Shown piece by piece: positions 1-7,671 of a DNA stretch of 32,458 bases. Source of the stretch: Candidatus Poseidoniaceae archaeon (GTDB lineage: Archaea; Thermoplasmatota; Poseidoniia; Poseidoniales; Poseidoniaceae). Where the stretch lies: NCBI GenBank assembly GCA_030741225.1, contig JASLVU010000003.1, forward strand, positions 1 to 32,458. Reading direction: 5' to 3'. Under the pieces are notes generated by a model, which was not told the DNA's origin, did no database searches, and saw only the letters and a list, made by a program, of their open reading frames with translations. A program made the position numbers and the translations under genes. Position 1 is the first letter of the stretch, and every line of letters starts with the position of its first letter.

Positions 1-1
1 T

Positions 2-313
2 GAGGATTGGAATGACGCATGGCCAGACGCATGGCTTGATACTCAAATTGTTACTTTTGATATTGAAGGTCAAATATTCACTGTTGGTGGTTTAGCCGGC
101 CATGAAGATGTGCTCTCTCTTACTCAAGCAGCAGCGAATGAACTTGAGTTTGAATTCACTGCAGAGGAATCGGAGTTAGGGTGGTATGTCTCTTCGATAC
201 ACGATCATCAAGGGCAAGGATGGAACTACTTTGTTGATGGGAAAAAGGAAGTGGTTTCAGCAGACAAATCACCTACTGAATCGGCCACAAGAGTCCGTTG
301 GGTTCTGCTGTAA
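2..313 (+). CDS. C-terminal part of a DUF4430-like (transcobalamin C-terminal-like) protein, 5' truncated by the window edge
   Basis: An open frame runs from the first bases of the window to a TAA at 311-313; no start is visible, so the N-terminus lies upstream. The C-terminal third contains the pattern GWNYFVDGKK followed by an acidic/serine stretch and a final VRWVLL. This resembles the end of DUF4430 domains (GW-Y-VNG ... GD-V-W), the fold shared with the transcobalamin C-terminal domain, which in that family can bind corrinoid-like ligands. The gene directly downstream looks like an ECF-transporter substrate-binding membrane component. That pairing is familiar from bacterial vitamin B12-type ECF loci and strengthens the call. 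Whether the missing part contains a signal peptide or lipid anchor cannot be seen. The family call rests on a short motif, so it is moderate; cobalamin as ligand is inference. Confidence 0.5.
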   Translation, partial: EDWNDAWPDAWLDTQIVTFDIEGQIFTVGGLAGHEDVLSLTQAAANELEFEFTAEESELGWYVSSIHDHQGQGWNYFVDGKKEVVSADKSPTESATRVRWVLL

Positions 314-354
314 GTTAGGTAAGCCTCAAATCATCAGCCCTCTTGGGTCGGTGT

Positions 355-1014
355 ATGTTCCAAGCGATGGGTGTACACGGGCCCACTCTCTCTCCGGTTG
401 CGAGTATGTTCTTGGACGCTGGTTTGGTGGCAATTGCTTTTTTGTTGCTGGCTAAACCAAGCAAAAGGCCGATTGCCAATATGCTGTTCTTTGCAAGTTT
501 GATTTTATCCGTCTCTTTACTCCGTATTGTCATGCAACCTCTGCCGAATATCCAGCCAGTTACTGTAGCCGCTCTGCTGGTTGGAGCTCAACTTGGTGCG
601 CGGCGAGGTGCAGCATTCGCACTGCTCGTAACGATGATTTCTAATTTCTTCATTGGCAACGGTTGGTGGACGCTGTTTCAAGCCGCAGGTTGGGCGAGTA
701 TTGCCGTATTCGGCTCACGACTAAACCTCATTACATCAGAAGGTTTGAACATGCGACGTGCAATTCTTGCATCAGCTTTTGCCGCTCTGTGGTTTGACCT
801 GGTCGCCTCTCTTTCAATCCTTGATGGTACCATTGGCTTTGGTGAATTCCTCATCTATTTGGGTCATGGCCTTCCGTTTGACCTCCTTCACATGGTCGGT
901 AATTTGGCATTTGTTGTATGGCTTGGTGCTTGGTTTGTTGGTTTGCTTGAGCAAGAAACAACTCTTGACGAGGTTGAATTTGCGGTGGTGAACAGTCATG
1001 CCATCGACGGTTGA
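355..1014 (+). CDS. ECF-type transporter S component (probable cobalamin/vitamin uptake)
   Basis: An integral membrane protein of about 219 residues with roughly six hydrophobic segments. The central part reads LPNIQPVTVAALLVGAQLGA, followed by a Gly/Ala helix and a loop with NFFIGNGWWTLFQAAGW. This pattern (N-x-QP-V-T, then S/N-FF-G-G-WT-x-Q-x-x-W) is characteristic of ECF S components of the kind found next to DUF4430 genes, as in cobalamin-transporting CbrT-like proteins. S components bind the vitamin in the membrane and need an EcfT/EcfA1A2 energizing module, which is not in this window. The start is uncertain: ATG 355 is used here; TTG 343 and ATG 367 are in frame and none has a clear ribosome binding site. 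The 3' end overlaps the next gene by 17 bp, so the two are probably co-transcribed. The substrate is inferred from the DUF4430 neighbour only. Confidence 0.66.
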   Translation: MFQAMGVHGPTLSPVASMFLDAGLVAIAFLLLAKPSKRPIANMLFFASLILSVSLLRIVMQPLPNIQPVTVAALLVGAQLGARRGAAFALLVTMISNFFIGNGWWTLFQAAGWASIAVFGSRLNLITSEGLNMRRAILASAFAALWFDLVASLSILDGTIGFGEFLIYLGHGLPFDLLHMVGNLAFVVWLGAWFVGLLEQETTLDEVEFAVVNSHAIDG

Positions 1015-1366
1015 AGAACCATCAATGGTCCTTATCGCTCGAAAAGATTTGAAGATGTCAGCAGGAAAATTAGCCGTGCAATGCTCTCATGCCGCTGTGA
1101 CCTGCACTTTGAGTGCGAGAAAGAGCCATCCACGGTTGGTTGAGCGATGGATGAATGCAGGAGCAAGGAAAATATGCTTGAGTTCAGATGATTTAGAAAC
1201 CATACAGCGACTCATTGGACAGGCTCAAGCAGCAGGACTCGTAACGACTCTTGTCAAAGATGCCGGACATACAGAATTGCCGCCTGGCACCGTTACTGTA
1301 CTTGGTATTGGCCCATCTCCTCGCCGTTCAATCGATGCGCTTGTTTCCGATTTGAAACCGTATTAG
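998..1366 (+). CDS. pth2: Peptidyl-tRNA hydrolase, Pth2 type (copy 1)
   Basis: A 122-residue protein of the size usual for archaeal Pth2, which releases the peptide from peptidyl-tRNA that dropped off the ribosome. Family motifs are intact: VLIARKDLKMSAGKLAVQCSHA near the N-terminus holds the catalytic-region lysine, and the C-terminal half has VKDAGHTELPPGTVTVLGIGP with the Asp and Thr of the active site. The start at 998 is supported by GGTGGTGA at 984-991, six bases upstream and inside the end of the preceding gene. It is followed immediately by a second, diverged Pth2 gene. This copy is closer to the consensus (R-K-DL-KM, QCSHA) and is the better candidate for the housekeeping enzyme. Confidence 0.93.
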   Translation: MPSTVEEPSMVLIARKDLKMSAGKLAVQCSHAAVTCTLSARKSHPRLVERWMNAGARKICLSSDDLETIQRLIGQAQAAGLVTTLVKDAGHTELPPGTVTVLGIGPSPRRSIDALVSDLKPY

Positions 1367-1369
1367 GTG
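1365..1369 (+). promoter_or_regulatory. Ribosome binding site that fixes the start of the second pth2
   Basis: AGGTG overlaps the TAG stop of the upstream pth2 (1364-1366) and lies six bases before ATG 1376. A GTG at 1367 is also in frame but sits inside this element, so ATG 1376 is preferred. Confidence 0.6.
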
Positions 1370-1375
1370 TTCAGC

Positions 1376-1792
1376 ATGGGTTTCCGTTCCTTCTTACACA
1401 GAATTACCGCTCCGCACCCCAGTGGTCCATCTCCAAACGGTAATTGCAAGATGGTTTTTGTTGTTAATCATAATTTGAAGATGGGCAAAGGAAAAATCGC
1501 TGCCCAAGTCGGACATGGTGCCGTTCTTGCGACCATGAAGGCTGGTGAGAAAAAGCCCATGTATCTTGAAAAATGGTTAGCCTCAGGGCAAAAGAAAGTT
1601 TGCGTCAAAGGAACAGACGCCGCACATCTTCTTGATTTGCAAACCTCGGCAGAACGTGGTGGAATTTTGACGACACTTGTTCATGATGCTGGACACACTC
1701 AAATTCCGAGCGGCTCATTAACCGTGTTGGCGTTAGGTCCGCATGTAGACGATATTCTTGACGAAATTACTGGTGAATTGAAGTTACTTTGA
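1376..1792 (+). CDS. Second, divergent Pth2-type peptidyl-tRNA hydrolase
   Basis: A Pth2-family protein of 138 residues from ATG 1376. Compared with copy 1 it has an extra N-terminal stretch of about 25 basic/proline-rich residues before the fold begins at KMVFVVNHNLKMGKGKIAAQ. The GK lysine is kept, as is DAGHTQIPSGSLTVLALGP with the active-site Asp and Thr. Two positions differ from the usual signature: the conserved R-x-D-L is H-N-L, and QC(A/S)HA is QVGHG. It is translated nine bases after the stop of copy 1. Pth2 normally acts as a homodimer, so a linked diverged copy could form a heterodimer or have a specialised substrate; this is inference. The family assignment is firm and the exact role is not. 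Confidence 0.86.
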   Translation: MGFRSFLHRITAPHPSGPSPNGNCKMVFVVNHNLKMGKGKIAAQVGHGAVLATMKAGEKKPMYLEKWLASGQKKVCVKGTDAAHLLDLQTSAERGGILTTLVHDAGHTQIPSGSLTVLALGPHVDDILDEITGELKLL

Positions 1793-1832
1793 GTTCCATT
1801 GATTTGATGAATGGAGCCTTCTTCGCCTGTCC

Positions 1833-2873
1833 ATGCGTGATTACGATTCCGACCGTGTAGATTTGCGATCCGATACGGTCACTCAACCGACTCCATCGAT
1901 GCGCCAAGCCATGAATCTCGCTATTGTAGGCGATGATGTACTTGGAGATGACCCTACAGTGAAACTTCTTGAGCAGCGACTTGCCAAGATTTGCGGTAAA
2001 GAGGCTGGCCTGTTTGTACCCTCTGGAACCATGTCCAATGCCATTGCACTAAGGGCACATACCAGTCCAGGAGATGAGATTATCACTGCAAAAAACAGTC
2101 ATATCTATCTTTACGAAGGCGGAGGATATGCCGCTTTATGCGGTGCTTCAATCGCATTGGTTGATGTTCATGACGGCCTCATGCGGCCTGAAGATGTTGA
2201 GCGGGCCATTCGTAAGCAGGCGGGCTCCCTGTCGCATTATCCTGATGGTTCATTGGTTTGCGTTGAGAACACTTCGAATCGGGGCGGTGGAGCTTGTTAT
2301 CCTCAAGAAACTCTTGATTCAATAGTTGCTGTTGCCAAAGCAAACGATTGCGCCACACATATGGACGGTGCCCGAATTTTCAATGCTGCCATTGCAACCA
2401 ATACCTCGGTCGAGCGAATGCTTCGCGATTTTGACTCAGCCTCGATTTGTTTTTCCAAGGGCTTAGGTGCTCCAGTGGGCTCGGTCTTGGTCGGTTCTCA
2501 AGCCTTCATTGCTCGTGCTCACCGCTGGCGAAAGATGTTTGGGGGTGGCATGAGGCAAGCAGGAATTCTCGCAGCTGGTTGCCTTCATGCTTTGGACCAT
2601 CATGTCGAACGTTTGGTCGAAGACCACCAAAGAGCAAGAACATTAGCCAACGCAATAAACGAGTTGGATGATTTTGATGTCGCTCTCAATACGGTTGAGA
2701 CAAACATGGTGTACTTCCATTCGCATGTGCCTGCTGTTGAGGTGATGGAGAAACTAAAGTCTCGCGGCATCGATGTTATGGATATCCAACCTCATGCTTG
2801 TCGGATTGTGGTGCATCTTCACATTACTGACGAGGATGTTCAGCGAATAATTGACGCATTTTCCTCTTTCTAA
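1833..2873 (+). CDS. ltaE: Low-specificity L-threonine aldolase (PLP enzyme)
   Basis: A 346-residue fold-type I PLP enzyme that cleaves L-threonine/L-allo-threonine to glycine and acetaldehyde. The N-terminus has the signature DLRSDTVTQPT and then GDDVLGDDPTV. The cofactor pocket is seen as HMDGAR (Asp178, pairing with the pyridine nitrogen) and FSKGLGAPVGS, where Lys209 is the Schiff-base lysine. The length is normal for the family. There is no good Shine-Dalgarno sequence before ATG 1833. The gap to the upstream pth2 is only 40 bp, so it may be read through from that operon. It probably supplies glycine or degrades threonine in the cytoplasm. No abnormal residues were noticed. Confidence 0.93.
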   Translation: MRDYDSDRVDLRSDTVTQPTPSMRQAMNLAIVGDDVLGDDPTVKLLEQRLAKICGKEAGLFVPSGTMSNAIALRAHTSPGDEIITAKNSHIYLYEGGGYAALCGASIALVDVHDGLMRPEDVERAIRKQAGSLSHYPDGSLVCVENTSNRGGGACYPQETLDSIVAVAKANDCATHMDGARIFNAAIATNTSVERMLRDFDSASICFSKGLGAPVGSVLVGSQAFIARAHRWRKMFGGGMRQAGILAAGCLHALDHHVERLVEDHQRARTLANAINELDDFDVALNTVETNMVYFHSHVPAVEVMEKLKSRGIDVMDIQPHACRIVVHLHITDEDVQRIIDAFSSF

Positions 2874-2882
2874 GTTTAATAC

Positions 2883-5252
2883 ATGTCGCCAATTTTTTGG
2901 GGCATGAGGAATACAAGCAATGCATCGATTTGTTCGGTTTGTGAACATCCGTCATCATCCAGTACGTGTTTGCTGTGCGATTCAATCATCAATACGAACA
3001 AAACACAGCAATGGGGGTGTCAGGTGAGTCAAGGTTCGCATGATGAAGCAATCGAAATGCTTGGCGCCGAAAATAAATCCGCTCAAAAAAGATGGAAATC
3101 TATTGTCCAAAGCACATCACAATCCAAGGATGTTCAATGGGCACGATTGTCCGACATTTCGAAAGATCCCGTGCTTTGTTCACCATGCACCGATGAAGAA
3201 TTGGATGAAATAAAGATTCGAATTTCAAACGGGCAAAGGCTCTCAAATCTTCAAAAGCAACAATTACAGCGAGGGTTTCAACTTGTTGGGGACGTACATG
3301 TTTCTATTGCAGAAGGTAAGATGATGATTAATGGAAGTACTCTTCCCGCTCAAGTCCCTCTTCTTTCGGTTCTCAATTTGCTTTCTTCGAAGAAATCGAG
3401 AATTGGTTGGAATTTGGAAAAATTATTGATTGCTCTTGGGTCAATGAATACTGCCGCTATTTCGGCAACATTACCTCATCACATCCACAGACGGTTCATG
3501 CGACATAACCACATTTTAGAATCGAAACAAAAACCAGGTGCAGCAGCAGTTCTCTCTTGGGTTGAATGGGTATCTGAAAATCATTTATCTCCGCCTGAGG
3601 ATTGTTTGATTCATCCTTTAGGGGCATGGTCTCGGGATGTTCGTTCATGTTTGACCACACCGAACGGTTCAACCTTTGAAGCCAATTTGAAGGAGGCATT
3701 TGTCCATCACCCCCCGACTCTCGAGTGTCTTGTCCAGTTCCCTTGGATCCCCCGTTGGATGGTGTATACGTCTCCAATCCAAGTGAGCACAAATCGGCCA
3801 TGGCCGCTTCAGATTGTCAACGAAAAGCTGAAGTTGATTGTTCGGTCGAAAAACAACGCCTCACGAAAAACCTCGGTACCAGATAATCCTGCACTATGGG
3901 CTCTTCTGCTGTCCTACACCTATTCCCCGATGTCTTCAGAAGCTGGAAATTTACTGTATGCACTCCAGTACAACTGGACCAATACTGAGTCAACCGTCTC
4001 ATCGATTTCATCTCCAATCAAACGCTCGATACAGTTACTTCGTCAAGTCATTGACAGCAATTCGGACCGAATTTTCGTTCACGACCAATACATGCTTGTC
4101 ATAGGCCGTTTGGGACATTTCTTCGAGATTAAAGTTGGCCGCGGGGCTCATGGCGCTCCATTCATTATCAAGTCAATCGATTCTCTTGAACCTCGGTCAT
4201 CGACTCCGCTCTGCATTTACGACAGCTCATTCCACTCGTCGGTGCCGTTGGGTGATACCATTGTATCTGTGTTACTCGCACTTCTTGATGATGTGAAAAC
4301 CTCTACCGAAATTGACAGTCTTCAAAAATATCTTTGTCATTACCCTCCGCTAGGTTTCCCTCGTCTCCTTCATGAAGGACACTTACGATTGCTCAACACT
4401 TCGACCCTTGCTGAATTCAAGAAGATTGTCGATCAAAGTTTAGATTCCCGTATTCGATGGTTGAAGGAATCGCCTCGAGAGAATGGAAATGAATTTGAAC
4501 AAATTCAAGGACAGAACATGATGCATCTTTTCCGTAGAAACATTGCTTTCAATCGCAACAGGTGGCAATTCGATAATCACAGGAGAGCAAGAACATCACG
4601 ATGCGACACATTGGTCGAGCATGCTCTTGCTGCCGATTCTGCACTACCTCACCCCCAATTCATTGAATTGTGGCATGAATCACTTGAAAAAGGGGACGAG
4701 GAAGGCCATATGCACAACAATTACGTTCATCGCCGAATGCTCAGAGAAATAGTTCCTCCGCAGATTCCAATAGCGACGAATAATCGATTACCAACCGGAG
4801 ATATACGAAACGGAGAGCGCCGGTTTTGCGAGGTGTTTTCTCGTGTATGGGATGCGATGATGCACCATCCAATTGGCTCTACATTCCGCATGGGTGTTGT
4901 TGATGGTGGTGATTTGACTTTCGAACATTGTCACCTTGGTGTAACTCTTCGAAACCAACAAGAGAGGCGAATTGTCAGACGATTCGCAAATTTGCTCGGT
5001 TTTGTTGAAAATGGAACCTTTGGGCAGAGGATGGTGTTTGTCCGTCGAGACCATGCTCGAACGACTGCATTTAGAGACCTGTCGACCTTTCTAAATCGTA
5101 TACAAGACAACACATATGCAGTAAATACCTCGCCATGGCGTTGGCATTATATCCAAGTGGTAAAAACACCGACAGAAATACCAACTCTTCGATGGGAACT
5201 CGAGCAAGACTTGAGAGATACCAAGCGTAAAGGGGTTCCAAGAAATCGTTAG
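2883..5252 (+). CDS. Large protein of unknown function with N-terminal four-cysteine zinc motif
   Basis: A 789-residue soluble protein that I do not recognise. Near the N-terminus is a C-x2-C-x8-C-x2-C knuckle (Cys17, 20, 29, 32), suited to binding one zinc. A region of about 100 residues in the first half is polar and helical. The middle (around residues 405-470) contains IGRLGHFFEIKVGRG and, later, PLCIYDSS and PLGDTIVSVLLALLDD, which looks like a small beta-rich domain followed by a helix. The C-terminal 150 residues are rich in Arg and aromatic residues, suggesting nucleic-acid contact. There are no transmembrane segments, nuclease motifs or Walker motifs. ATG 2907, just before the zinc motif, is an alternative start. 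It begins 9 bp after the threonine aldolase gene and its stop overlaps the converging thioredoxin-like gene by 4 bp. Confidence 0.75.
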   Translation: MSPIFWGMRNTSNASICSVCEHPSSSSTCLLCDSIINTNKTQQWGCQVSQGSHDEAIEMLGAENKSAQKRWKSIVQSTSQSKDVQWARLSDISKDPVLCSPCTDEELDEIKIRISNGQRLSNLQKQQLQRGFQLVGDVHVSIAEGKMMINGSTLPAQVPLLSVLNLLSSKKSRIGWNLEKLLIALGSMNTAAISATLPHHIHRRFMRHNHILESKQKPGAAAVLSWVEWVSENHLSPPEDCLIHPLGAWSRDVRSCLTTPNGSTFEANLKEAFVHHPPTLECLVQFPWIPRWMVYTSPIQVSTNRPWPLQIVNEKLKLIVRSKNNASRKTSVPDNPALWALLLSYTYSPMSSEAGNLLYALQYNWTNTESTVSSISSPIKRSIQLLRQVIDSNSDRIFVHDQYMLVIGRLGHFFEIKVGRGAHGAPFIIKSIDSLEPRSSTPLCIYDSSFHSSVPLGDTIVSVLLALLDDVKTSTEIDSLQKYLCHYPPLGFPRLLHEGHLRLLNTSTLAEFKKIVDQSLDSRIRWLKESPRENGNEFEQIQGQNMMHLFRRNIAFNRNRWQFDNHRRARTSRCDTLVEHALAADSALPHPQFIELWHESLEKGDEEGHMHNNYVHRRMLREIVPPQIPIATNNRLPTGDIRNGERRFCEVFSRVWDAMMHHPIGSTFRMGVVDGGDLTFEHCHLGVTLRNQQERRIVRRFANLLGFVENGTFGQRMVFVRRDHARTTAFRDLSTFLNRIQDNTYAVNTSPWRWHYIQVVKTPTEIPTLRWELEQDLRDTKRKGVPRNR

Positions 5253-6202
5253 TCTTCTCTACGTGGATTACGTAACAAGGCAACTGCAGCGAGTATCCCC
5301 ACACTTGAAATCATTGAGATTCCAGGTAGTGACCCTTCATCTTCATCGCATCCCTCTGGAAGCATGCATTCTAATTCGTCAGAGGTTTGATTCTCTACGG
5401 GAGTATCTTCAACAGGGTAATTCAACTGGTAAAGTAGGTGAACAGAGAGATCGTTGCCGTCGTATGCAGGCGGAAGAGTGATGCTGGTATTACCTGACAT
5501 GGAAATCTGACTGCCATTAACTTCCAACAGCCCAAGTTCAAGGATTCCACGAACTACATGGGGGTAGTCCTCTAAGCCATTTGTTCCCTCTTCGAAGTTT
5601 GCCGACTTTTCAACAATCCATGCTTGGGCAACGATTGAACTTCCGTTCGGTGCTGTTAAACTCTCAATGTTCAAAGCCCATTCTACTGTCCCAGATGTGT
5701 TGGATGTGGGCGACCATACAAACAGAGAATCTCCTGCATGTTCAAGTGATTCTTGTGCGTGCTGGGTAAATTCAACCTCTAGAGATTCTGAACTCGTGAC
5801 GCTTCCTGGCTTGATGATTGTACCGTTAAATATCACCACAGGTGGTGCGAAAACACCGTACCTGTCGTGGAATCTTTGGTCAACTTCAATACTCCCAAGA
5901 GGGTCTTGGATTTCATTGATTGCCCGATGTATGTGGTACTGTTGAATGCCGGAATCATTTTCGATAGCATCAAGAGCATGCTCAACGTCAACACAGTTTG
6001 AGCACCATGTTGCAGTGTAGACCTCAACAACAGGTGGCAAATCACTCAAATTAAGCGTGGAGTTTCCAGTGCTGTTTGCATATGCCCATTGTCCCCCAAT
6101 AAGTAGGCCGACATCAGTTTGAGTTGCCGGAGCGGCCACGGTTGTGGCCGGCCCAACACTTGTCAAAATTAAGATCCCAATGAGGAGGATTGCTTTGCGC
6201 AT
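5249..6202 (-). CDS. Exported, membrane-anchored thioredoxin-fold protein (CSNC active site)
   Basis: A 317-residue protein starting with a signal peptide (MRKAILLIGILILTS, then an Ala-rich cleavage region near residue 24). After a short Asn/Ser/Thr linker comes a thioredoxin-like domain: VVEVYTATWCSNCVDVE with the redox pair Cys67/Cys70, and further on a YGVFAPPVVIFNG segment carrying the cis-proline-type PP. The second half is a beta-rich domain of about 130 residues. The end is an acidic linker, one short hydrophobic helix (ISMISSVGILAAVALL) and a basic tail, typical of archaeal surface proteins held by a C-terminal membrane anchor. It probably handles disulfides or reads redox state outside the cell. 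It overlaps the upstream TFB-like gene by 34 bp, so the two are likely co-transcribed. The fold call is good; the substrate is unknown. Confidence 0.8.
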   Translation of the reverse strand: MRKAILLIGILILTSVGPATTVAAPATQTDVGLLIGGQWAYANSTGNSTLNLSDLPPVVEVYTATWCSNCVDVEHALDAIENDSGIQQYHIHRAINEIQDPLGSIEVDQRFHDRYGVFAPPVVIFNGTIIKPGSVTSSESLEVEFTQHAQESLEHAGDSLFVWSPTSNTSGTVEWALNIESLTAPNGSSIVAQAWIVEKSANFEEGTNGLEDYPHVVRGILELGLLEVNGSQISMSGNTSITLPPAYDGNDLSVHLLYQLNYPVEDTPVENQTSDELECMLPEGCDEDEGSLPGISMISSVGILAAVALLRNPRRED

Positions 6203-7389
6203 ATCTTGGCGAGACGTTGTTTGGATATCAAAGCATTCTTTTTGTGAATCTCACTTGTTGGGTCGTAGCATGCATTTGAAGCATCAAATGCTCCGTTGTC
6301 GTGGAATGTTCCTGCTTCGGATTCCTTCACCAATGCGTCGTATCGGGAACGAATACCGCTGCTGGTTAAGCCAAAGACGTCTGCCAAAAGGTCGGCTGCT
6401 CCTGACTGCCAGCCGAAGTAATTCATGCTTGCATACATGGTGACGCAAACAATCATACGTGACTCGACATTGATTGAGAGAGCTTTGCTGGTGCCTTCAT
6501 TGAGTAGACTTAGACGGGCCTCAGTCTCGTAACTCAAGAGCTCCAATTCCTCGGCGCTGAAGTGGACTTCCAGTCCTTCGAGGATGTGCCAGATTGCTTG
6601 GTCAATGGCATCTTCTCTTCTGTCGTCGGCGTTTTTGCGCTTTGGCAATTTTTCCCACCCCATAGTGACTTTGGCCTTCCAGTGGCTAAGAATTCGAATG
6701 CGTGCATTCATGATTTGCTTTGGGCTAATGCCTGCTTGCTCCATGGTGGCACGTCGGTCAAATTTAGGCATAAGCCCCATTTCACCTGCAAGTTCAACGA
6801 TTGCTGCAGCAATGATGACTGCGTTTTGCTCTTCTGATGAACCCTTGATTCCTTTCTCCTTTCGACAGATGGATTGCTTTGGCATCCCGAGTCGCTTAGC
6901 CATAGACTTACTCTGCTTCTTTCGGATTGCTTCCTGTTCAGCAGTGAGGGGCTTGCATGACATCTCGACCAAGAATTCCAAGATGTGGAGGGCATGTCGA
7001 CCATACAGTTTCTCGATATTTCGCTTAACGCGCTTGGCGAATGGGTGAGGGTTTCGAACAGAACTACGGTCCATTTTCTCCAAAAGATAGTATTTGCTCG
7101 GATTGTTTACGCCGCGAGACCCGTAACGCATTTTAGGACCTGTTCCGCCCAAGTTTCTGTTTCGGTCTACATCGTTTCGAACAGCATGGTAGTGAGCTGC
7201 TTCACCAAACAAAACAGCCCCGTTGTCCTTGGCATCGGTTTCCTGGTTGTTGTGTACTAGGCCACAATCGTTGCACCACACTTCACCTTTTTGTGGGACT
7301 CGTTCTAGATTCTTGCTACCGCAATCATCGCATTCGTTTAACTCCTTTTTTGTTATCTTCATATCTTTACTCATTTTTTCCAACTCCAT
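6169..7389 (-). CDS. Non-canonical transcription factor B (TFIIB-like)
   Basis: A 406-residue protein with an N-terminal zinc ribbon C-x2-C-x15-C-x2-C (Cys20, 23, 39, 42; context ECDDCGSK and VWCNDCGLV), the spacing of TFIIB/TFB. Two cyclin-like helical repeats follow at about residues 115-250 and 270-375, including AAAIVELAGEMG in repeat one and YASMNYFGWQSGAADLLADVFGLT in repeat two. TFB recruits RNA polymerase to TBP-bound promoters. The B-reader/B-linker region that usually contains GPEWRAF is not recognisable; instead there is a basic GGTGPKMRYGSRG segment, so this is probably an alternative factor and not the general one. ATG 7374 is a possible later start. The gene diverges from the AddBA pair and shares a palindrome-rich control region with it. 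Confidence 0.85.
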   Translation of the reverse strand: MELEKMSKDMKITKKELNECDDCGSKNLERVPQKGEVWCNDCGLVHNNQETDAKDNGAVLFGEAAHYHAVRNDVDRNRNLGGTGPKMRYGSRGVNNPSKYYLLEKMDRSSVRNPHPFAKRVKRNIEKLYGRHALHILEFLVEMSCKPLTAEQEAIRKKQSKSMAKRLGMPKQSICRKEKGIKGSSEEQNAVIIAAAIVELAGEMGLMPKFDRRATMEQAGISPKQIMNARIRILSHWKAKVTMGWEKLPKRKNADDRREDAIDQAIWHILEGLEVHFSAEELELLSYETEARLSLLNEGTSKALSINVESRMIVCVTMYASMNYFGWQSGAADLLADVFGLTSSGIRSRYDALVKESEAGTFHDNGAFDASNACYDPTSEIHKKNALISKQRLAKICAKQSSSLGS

Positions 7390-7543
7390 TCTTGTTTGCT
7401 CATTGCGTGCCCAAAATTACCGTGTTCCTGTTCTGATTCGCCGAGGCAAATAGGCTGATGTGGGGTTTTTTCAGGCGGCCGCATTATGTAGTATGTGCGC
7501 CCTCCTATTTTAATTTAACCCACATCATGACCTAAATTTACAG

Positions 7544-7562
7544 AACATGAACCTTTCATGTT
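7544..7562. repeat. Perfect inverted repeat, 8-bp arms
   Basis: AACATGAA and TTCATGTT are separated by CCT. It lies about 30-50 bp upstream of the first rightward TATA box, a position suited to an activator or to a repressor of leftward transcription. Function is inference. Confidence 0.55.
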
Positions 7563-7592
7563 TAGACAAACAACGAATATTGGAATCGACAG

Positions 7593-7600
7593 TATATAAA
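7593..7600 (+). promoter_or_regulatory. TATA box 1 for addBA
   Basis: TATATAAA is a close match to the archaeal TATA element. With the usual spacing of about 26 bases it would start transcription near 7622, inside a GCGC-centred palindrome. Confidence 0.55.
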
Positions 7601-7619
7601 CGATTGAAGGAAAGAACGC

Positions 7620-7629
7620 TTTGCGCAAA
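7620..7629. promoter_or_regulatory. Palindrome TTTGCGCAAA at the predicted start site of promoter 1
   Basis: A perfect 10-bp palindrome whose centre is 28 bp from the centre of TATA box 1, so it would cover the transcription start site. A similar GCGC-centred palindrome lies at the same distance from TATA box 2. Confidence 0.45.
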
Positions 7630-7645
7630 TAGAAATGCCCTACCC

Positions 7646-7652
7646 TATATAA
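7646..7652 (+). promoter_or_regulatory. TATA box 2 for addBA
   Basis: TATATAA, again a good archaeal TATA match. The predicted start is near 7675, within the 14-bp palindrome at 7672-7685, giving a leader of roughly 85 bases before ATG 7762. Confidence 0.55.
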
Positions 7653-7671
7653 CCAACAATCAATCAATACC

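Noticed and set aside
186-455. Plus-strand frame of 89 residues bridging the first two genes
   Set aside because: It overlaps both the DUF4430-like end and the ECF S component in another frame and has no recognisable features.
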